Origin: Gracilaria vermiculophylla
Taxonomy: Eukaryota > Rhodophyta > Florideophyceae > Gracilariales > Gracilariaceae
DNA length: 11,673 nucleotides
Reading direction: 5' to 3'
Assembly: GCA_019155205.2 (NCBI GenBank)
Contig: JAHNZQ020000004.1
Location: 1,823,987-1,835,659 of the forward strand
Positions 7,501 to 11,673 of the stretch are shown one piece after another. A program made the translations under genes and the position numbers. The number at the start of each line of letters is the position of its first letter. Position 1 is the stretch's first letter. The notes under the pieces are model-generated. The model was not told the DNA's origin, ran no database searches, and saw nothing but the letters and a program-made list of their open reading frames with translations.

Positions 7501-8300
7501 TAGCACTTGCCGCCAAACATGCCCATATGACCCAGGTCAGGCCTGCCTCCCCTCTGGAGCTCGGAAGGTGTCCCGTTACTTGGAAATGCTTTCCATGTCA
7601 CATTTTTGAGCATATAAAATGTAACGTTTAGTGCTTCTCCCCAGAAGCTTCTGGGCAGTTTCTTAAGAACCAAAATTGAGCTAACCAATTTCATGCATGT
7701 ACGGTTAAAACTTTCAGGAAGACCATTCTAATGTAGATTGTAAAGTACAGTTCGTTGATGCTCAGTACCGTGACTTTCAAGTTCTTTGCGGAATTGTTTG
7801 GACAAGTACTCTCCACCTTCATCGGTGCGCAATGCAAGAAATACACCCTGGCGAGAGGTAATGGTTTTGACATGTCTGCCGTGTTGATTCTGCATATACT
7901 TCGGGCAACCTGACAAGCATCTGAAAACCGTCATCCTTCGCCTTGAGTATGTATAAAAAGGAAAACCTGCTGTGGTCATCGATGAATGTGGCAAAGTAGC
8001 GCGAGCCTCCCAAAAGAATCTACTTGAACTGGACCAGAAATTCCCAAATTTACAAGGTCCTATTGATGCTTTGCTCGTTCTACCCTTTGTTTGGGAGTAG
8101 CCATACGTGTACACTAGCCCAATTCACACGAATCACATATATGCTGCTTGGAAGTTACATCAACATTTGTACCGGTCGCAACACCATTTTCAGCCAACTA
8201 CTTAATGCCATGCACATTTAAATGAGCCGTTTGAGCGTGCCAAAGAAACAGATGATCGGAAGCGAACGCTTTCATCTCCTGTTCGTGTGCACTTTCGTGA
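7500..8300 (-). pseudogene. pol: copia pre-integrase zinc domain and integrase core, broken
   Basis: The pre-integrase HHCC zinc finger is intact in spacing: H at 8237-8239, H at 8222-8224 (LWHAQTAH) and C-x2-C at 8135-8137 and 8126-8128 (CDSC). The core follows: GPVQVDSFGGSRYFATFIDD, HSRFSFLYILKAKDDGFQ, LRTDEGGEYLSKQF with the second catalytic Asp (7821-7823) and NGLPESFNR with the Glu (7713-7715), 35 residues later (DD35E). The first Asp position before GPVQV is not preserved. It ends FWGEALNVTFYMLKN and GMFGGKC. There is a stop just before NGLPE and at least two frameshifts. The protein would insert copia cDNA into chromosomes. Confidence 0.88.
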
Positions 8301-8479
8301 GCTGCGGTCTACAGGTAATACAGACCTTTCTGTGGCGTCATATGGCAATCAATTTAGAGTCATTAAATATTTACATCTTTTGTTTTTCGAACCTAACACG
8401 AGAGTCAAGGTCACAAATAGCAGACACTGACATCAAAATATAACGCAGGTTTGGCACGTGCATTATTTCATTCGACTGA

Positions 8480-8660
8480 AACTATCATGATGACTCGTTC
8501 ACAGCAGTGTCGAACTCTACGCATTCATGACCACGAGACTCCAACTTGGAATCATTTCCAATGCATAATCCAGAGTCACGCTTGCCCTCATATATTTGGA
8601 AAATATCACGGTCGTTAGTCATATGTGCTATGGTGTCAGACTCAATAATTCATTCAGTGA
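8480..8660 (-). pseudogene. pol: copia aspartic protease domain, active site lost
   Basis: The minus strand reads stop-IIESDTIAHMTNDRDIFQIY, then EGKRDSGLCIGNDSKLESRG. In copia proteases the first segment is WxxDSGAxxHM, so the tryptophan has become a stop (TGA) and the DSG catalytic triplet has become ESD. The domain processes the gag-pol polyprotein in virus-like particles. It lies between the zinc knuckle and the pre-integrase domain, the usual place. Between here and about 8300 the sequence is recognisable only as fragments, such as CYLPVD near the region of the pre-integrase domain. Confidence 0.75.
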
Positions 8661-8796
8661 TGGTAGCTCTGTCACAGACATTTGAAATGAAACAAACAAA
8701 GTCAGAATCATTTTTACCCTCCCCTTTCTCATCGATGAGATCCGTTTGCACACTGGCGTCAGTAACAGCCCGTTGACCTTTTTTTGCCGCATAACG

Positions 8797-9483
8797 TTAC
8801 CTTTTGAAACATTTTCTCTGGATATGACCCTTTCCTCCACAATAGTAGTAACAAAATTCGTACAAGAATGCCTGCAGACCAGAGCTGCCTTGCTCCGGGA
8901 CTGCTCTTGTAGCACGATCACTCATATGTTGCTTTTTAGCAAAACAAAACTCCTCAAAATCTCGAGCGTGAGCTTTCCATCGCAAATGTTAGTGTCAATT
9001 TCGAACAATGAGGTACTCAAAACGTTCTGGAAGGCTACATAGAATGGCTATGGTAATGTCCGCTTCTTCAACCACGAGGTCCAGGCTGTTCAGATCAGAC
9101 GCAAGGGGACAAACGCAATTGATGTACTGCACCAAGTTCTCGTCCTCTCGTATCTTGGCTGTGTAAAGTGAACGCCTAGCATTCATACAGTTTAGCAAGG
9201 TACTACACTTAAACACATTTTGAACGGCCTTCCACATGTTGGCAGCTGTGCCGGTGTCCCTTAAGTGATATTAATGTTCATCACAAAATGAAAGCCGAAT
9301 AATGGCCCTGGCCTTGGCTTCTTTCTTCTTTCATTGAGATACTTCCCCCTTTTCTGTGGGTTTAGTGGTGCTGAGCTGATCGCCGAGATCCCTGAATGCG
9401 AGCAATAGGTCAAGTTACTGCTTCCATGCGTGGAAGTTATCCTCCCTCCGCTTCTGAATTTTGATCCCACTGAAAGAATCCAT
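8797..9483 (-). pseudogene. gag: copia gag with intact CCHC zinc knuckle
   Basis: The start is ATG 9483-9481, giving MDSFSGIKIQKRREDNFHAW, then KQ, stop at codon 23 (9417-9415), LDLLLAFRDLGDQLST: the typical copia gag opening with W and a following LL helix. From 9237 the frame gives MWKAVQNVF, LYTAKIREDENLVQYI and LCSLPERFEYLI, matching the gag capsid family with the LPxxF motif. From 8985 it reads RWKAHARDFEEFCFAKKQ and then CYYCGGKGHIQRKC (8850-8809), a CCHC knuckle with all four ligands. A stop follows FKR at 8797-8799. At least three stops and frameshifts separate the pieces. Gag forms the particle and binds element RNA. Confidence 0.88.
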
Positions 9484-9708
9484 GACAATTTTTGGTCCCA
9501 AATAGGACGTAGATTAGCACAAAAGTAAACATGGCAGCAGAAAACAACAACAAAAATGACAAGAATAACAAGAACAAAATATTGAACTAACACTGTTTGT
9601 CAGCGGGCACACTGGCAGGCGAAACTACCTCTGCTACCCTAGGGATTGTACGCCTGGCCCCCAAAGTTCTTCTGGGTAGAAAGCGCTTATCTGCTGTCTA
9701 CCTCTTTC

Positions 9709-9731
9709 GACGCTCAGAACGAAGGAGCGTC
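9709..9731. other. short perfect hairpin
   Basis: GACGCTC (9709-9715) and GAGCGTC (9725-9731) pair over 7 bp around a 9-base loop. It lies in the copia leader, where packaging or dimerisation structures occur in LTR retrotransposons, but a chance hairpin is as likely. Confidence 0.3.
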
Positions 9732-10156
9732 AGTCTCCATAAGATTTACAGATGATGGTTAATGACCAAGGATATACCTTCACCAATTTAGCCATCTCTA
9801 GCCTCTTGCGAAAACTTGCGCGATTTCAACCTGAAGTTGTTTCGATCCCAAGGTACTCTGCGGACGAGCACCAATAATGGTAGCCTGCGGCTTCACCGGG
9901 GGTAAGCCTGTGCTACGTCGCCCTGCGTAGGACCTGGATCCCTGGATCGAAAGCTCGTTATGGGTATCGTTCACAACAGTCTAAACACCGGAACCGAGGT
10001 CACGTTCATACACAGATCAACACAAACCAAGTGCAGCACGCCATGACACTTCGTCTGCAGATGATCTCGCGGTGCTTATGACCTCTTCCGACCAGCACCT
10101 TTGCCTTGCCTATAAAGTAGTACTGGAGGGGATACCGATAGGCGGAAATACCTGTT

Positions 10157-10636
10157 TTGGGTAAAGTCTCCATGCAAACGTCCCCGATTTCTCAGATCCA
10201 CCGCTCGGTGCACTGGTGCAAAATGAGGACCGAAAACGAACAAATGCTGAGCACAAATCACGGTGCCCATAAGTTACCAATACACGAGCCCAGTCCAAAT
10301 TATCTCATTCAAAAACGACGGGTGGCCCCAAACAAGAACAACAAAAGGCGACTGCAAAAATCAAAAAAAACAGCAAAACGTGATGGACACCAAGGGCCAA
10401 AACGAAGGCGCAAAGCACGTTTTAAAAAGAAAACGTCGAGTCACGATTGCCAAAAAGCTCCCAGAGAGGTACGCAAAATCGGTAAGGAAAAATATGAAAC
10501 ACCCACCGAAGCAACAGAAAATAGATACAACCGAAACGATTTCAAACCACACAACAGCGATGGAAATGACGCCAGAACTAACGGCGGAGTTCATGATGGC
10601 GAAGAGAAAACGCTAAACGGATGTACGACGGTGTGA
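10157..10636 (+). CDS. Lys/Arg-rich ORF antisense to the copia leader, doubtful
   Basis: A 159-codon plus-strand frame opens at ATG 10157, about 40 bp downstream of a TATA-like TATAAAG (10111-10117). Its middle is strongly basic (NKNNKRRLQKSKKTAKRDG, GPKRRRKARFKKKTSS). A second frame (10263-10616, 117 codons) is open over the same bases and is also basic (HVLKRKRRVTIAKKL). Two overlapping basic frames point to A-rich composition rather than selection. No domain is recognised. It is listed because an intact frame of this length is unusual in such a decayed element. Confidence 0.2.
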   Translation: MGKVSMQTSPISQIHRSVHWCKMRTENEQMLSTNHGAHKLPIHEPSPNYLIQKRRVAPNKNNKRRLQKSKKTAKRDGHQGPKRRRKARFKKKTSSHDCQKAPREVRKIGKEKYETPTEATENRYNRNDFKPHNSDGNDARTNGGVHDGEEKTLNGCTTV

Positions 10637-10687
10637 GAAAGTGGCAGGAATCAATTTACGAACGATAGCTGAAGATAAACGTGTGGA

Positions 10688-10701
10688 GGGGCCCATAACC
10701 T
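10688..10701 (-). other. primer binding site for initiator tRNA-Met (internal type)
   Basis: The minus strand reads AGGTTATGGGCCCC immediately after the 5' terminal repeat. The plus strand GGGCCCATAACC is the anticodon region of initiator tRNA-Met (CAT at 10694-10696). Drosophila copia is known to prime from an internal fragment of this tRNA rather than from its 3' end. Position and match support the element's 5' boundary. Confidence 0.75.
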
Positions 10702-10779
10702 AATGGAAAACAGATGTGTTATATGCGCTAGACTCTCTCGTAATAAAGGGTGCACAACGCACTACTTGAAATGTCAACA
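10702..10779 (-). repeat. 5' terminal repeat (LTR) of copia copy 2
   Basis: The minus strand begins TGTTGACATTTCAAG at 10779 and reaches CATCTGTTTTCCATT at 10702. It shares GTGCACCCT, AGAGAGT, TAGCGCA and CATCTGTTTTCC with the 3' repeats. It is bounded outside by GACCT and inside by the primer site. It is more diverged from the 3' repeat than a young insertion would show. Confidence 0.75.
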
Positions 10780-10784
10780 GACCT
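10780..10784. repeat. target site duplication, right (GACCT)
   Basis: This is an exact copy of 4736-4740, directly outside the 5' terminal repeat. Together the pair fixes both ends of the copia insertion. Confidence 0.85.
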
Positions 10785-11340
10785 ATAACCCTGTAGATGG
10801 TCGGCGTACGGTAATGGCTGAAGAAAATCCCTTCTGTAGATTTGGTGTTCCGCGACATCAACAAGGTTGTACTAAGTTGTTCTGCTTGACCATTGGTTTG
10901 GGGATGGTACGAAGTGGTGAAGTAATGCTTCAAATGCAGCTGGAGAAAAACATATTGGAAAACCTCTGAAACCAAGTTGGATCCATTGTACATAAGGAGG
11001 TATAATGGCGCACCATATTCATACAGCCTGGTGGTTCAGAATGCTTTCGCAAAAAGAGTCGAAAGGTTGCTTTTCAGAAGAACGGCTCGAATCAACTTCG
11101 AATCCGTATCCATGGGCATGCACCTATGTTTATTTGGAGTTGCCGGTAAATATCCTCATAGGCCAATAGCGATGAGCTTCATTGAGCTGGCAGCAAAGAA
11201 AAATATTAAGTACTTTCTATACTTGTGCACCCGGCCACGAGTTTTGGCACGAGATGAGCAACTAGCCACAAAACATCAAGATTCATGTGCAACCAATGGC
11301 CAGCAGTACTTTTACCATAAGGTTAAATACATCTGAGAGC
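10785..11340 (-). pseudogene. pol: Ty3/Gypsy integrase core, split by the copia insertion
   Basis: In a single minus-strand frame it reads CSSRAKTRGRVHK (end of the zinc domain), MKLIAIGL, stop, GYLPATPNKHRC, IRAVLLKSNLSTLFAKAF, YNGSNLVSEVFQYVF, KHYFTTSYHPQTNGQAE. This is the Gypsy integrase core. The first catalytic Asp (IDxxG) is Gly (11162-11164), the second (DNGS) is Tyr (10988-10990) and only the Glu (10880-10882) is kept; the last two are 35 residues apart. In-frame stops interrupt it after AIGL and KAF. The sequence runs to the copia target duplication and resumes at 4740 with the C-terminal module and chromodomain. Confidence 0.85.
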
Positions 11341-11433
11341 GAGCTGGAGGATCCAAAAGCACAGAAGTCGGTGCTAGATGCCTTATGTGCCGGCGTAGTG
11401 AGCTGGAGACCATTGTTTGGAGCAGCTCATCTA
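11341..11433 (-). other. upstream flank of Gypsy integrase, unassigned
   Basis: By position this should hold the HHCC part of the Gypsy integrase zinc domain, but no clear motif survives. It ends at the TA (11432-11433) that precedes the second Tc1-like element, which apparently inserted here. Confidence 0.35.
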
Positions 11434-11673
11434 CAGTAAAGTCTGTTTCAAAAGTATAGGACACCTGGCATTTTGATGCAAATCATCGTTTTTAGTACTG
11501 TAGTGCTACCAAAATTAGTTTTCAAAAAACTTCAAGTTAAAAAACAGTTTCAAAATCATAGGACATTTCCCTTTCAACCTTCATTTTGCCTTCTTCAGTA
11601 GATGATTTTCGCTTTTGTGTACCAAATAATACTAATTCAACGCTTTTGCATTGCGTTTTTCTAACTTCCCATA
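11434..11673 (-). mobile_element. second Tc1-like transposon, one end only
   Basis: It starts CAGTAAAGTCTGTTTCAAAA directly after a TA (11432-11433), the classic Tc1 boundary. It matches the left end of the 2597-3882 element: the outer unit GTTTCAAAAGTATAGGAC (11445-11462), an intermediate AATT...TTTCAA stretch, an inner unit GTTTCAAAATCATAGGAC (11547-11564) and the transposase stop all fall at the same offsets. The units are cleaner than in the first copy, so this one may be younger. The body continues beyond the window. Confidence 0.8.
11632..11673 (-). CDS. C-terminal end of Tc1-like transposase (partial)
   Basis: The last 13 codons and the TAG stop (11632-11634) read YGKLEKRNAKALN. The stop aligns with that of the first copy (EFEGKTLI-stop at 2790-2792): both lie just inside the inner repeat unit, with CAACG 91 bp from the start of that unit in each. 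Too little is visible to say whether this copy is intact. Confidence 0.6.
   Translation of the reverse strand, partial: YGKLEKRNAKALN

Larger units (their letters stand above)
9484..10687 (-). other. copia 5' leader region, about 1.2 kb
   Basis: This lies between the primer binding site and the gag ATG. The minus strand is T-rich next to gag (TTTTGTTCTTGTTATTCTTG, about 9575-9556) and again at 10330-10550. No copia domain is recognisable. It is unusually long for a copia leader, so a deletion/insertion history or an extra insertion is possible. Open frames on both strands at 10076-10636 reflect the biased composition. Confidence 0.5.
4741..10779 (-). mobile_element. Ty1/copia retrotransposon, full length but inactive (copy 2)
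   Basis: The 6,039-bp insertion is bounded by 78-bp direct terminal repeats (4741-4818 and 10702-10779) and a GACCT duplication. On the minus strand the order is LTR, primer binding site (10701-10688), a leader of about 1.2 kb, gag, protease, integrase, reverse transcriptase, RNase H, a 3' non-coding region of about 0.65 kb, polypurine tract and LTR. Integrase preceding reverse transcriptase is diagnostic of Ty1/copia. Many stops and frameshifts and changed catalytic residues show it is dead. It sits inside a Gypsy integrase pseudogene. Confidence 0.85.

Noticed and set aside
8546..9042. Plus-strand ORFs of 76 and 98 codons
   Set aside because: They are antisense to the copia gag zinc knuckle and protease, which explain the sequence.
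10703..10730. SAYNTSVFH at the end of the minus-strand frame 10993-10700, resembling the AYNTSVH motif of Gypsy integrases
   Set aside because: These codons lie within the copia 5' terminal repeat (10702-10779), after the GACCT duplication, so the likeness is coincidental.
10977..11336. 119-codon plus-strand ORF
   Set aside because: It is a shadow of the Gypsy integrase core on the minus strand, whose motifs are clear.
1..11673. CRISPR array, bacterial operon, rRNA or tRNA genes
   Set aside because: No regularly spaced repeats, ribosome-binding-site-led gene runs or RNA gene signatures were seen; the content is eukaryotic transposons.

Overview
The window is eukaryotic DNA made almost entirely of decayed, nested transposable elements; I see no cellular gene. 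It holds a Ty1/copia retrotransposon, remnants of Ty3/Gypsy retrotransposons (one with a chromodomain) and two Tc1-like DNA transposons. This mix fits a filamentous eukaryote such as an oomycete, but that guess is weak. No host gene or RNA gene is present to settle it.

Layout. 1-586 (+) is the 3' end of a copia element whose body lies to the left of the window: non-coding region, polypurine tract and a 78-bp terminal repeat. 587-1560 (+) is a broken Gypsy-type gag, apparently the target of that insertion. 1457-1927 is an unidentified ORF. 1928-2596 is unassigned apart from a good TATA box. 2597-3882 is a dead Tc1-like transposon (transposase on -, DD34E). 4740 down to 4014 (-) is the C-terminal part of a Gypsy integrase with a GPY/F-like module and a chromodomain. 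4741-10779 (-) is a second copia copy with both ends inside the window. 11340-10785 (-) is the catalytic core of the Gypsy integrase. 11434-11673 is the end of a second Tc1-like copy.

How the pieces fit. The 6,039-bp copia copy is bounded by 78-bp repeats and by an exact 5-bp duplication, GACCT (4736-4740 and 10780-10784). It therefore splits one Gypsy integrase pseudogene: the core lies to its right and the C-terminal module and chromodomain to its left, both on the minus strand. Just inside its 5' repeat is a primer-binding site matching the anticodon region of initiator tRNA-Met, the internal (half-tRNA) priming known from Drosophila copia. Its gag-pol can be followed through gag, zinc knuckle, protease, integrase, reverse transcriptase and RNase H, but it is full of stops and frameshifts. 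The protease DSG and reverse transcriptase YVDD motifs are both lost. The two copia copies lie tail to tail and form a long inverted repeat.

The most unusual points are the very short copia terminal repeats, a conserved 3' non-coding block carrying its own TATA box, primer-site-like sequence and tRNA-like T-arm, and a doubled terminal repeat in the Tc1-like family with the same 102-bp spacing in both copies. I found no convincing new functional gene system. All coding regions that I could recognise are dead.
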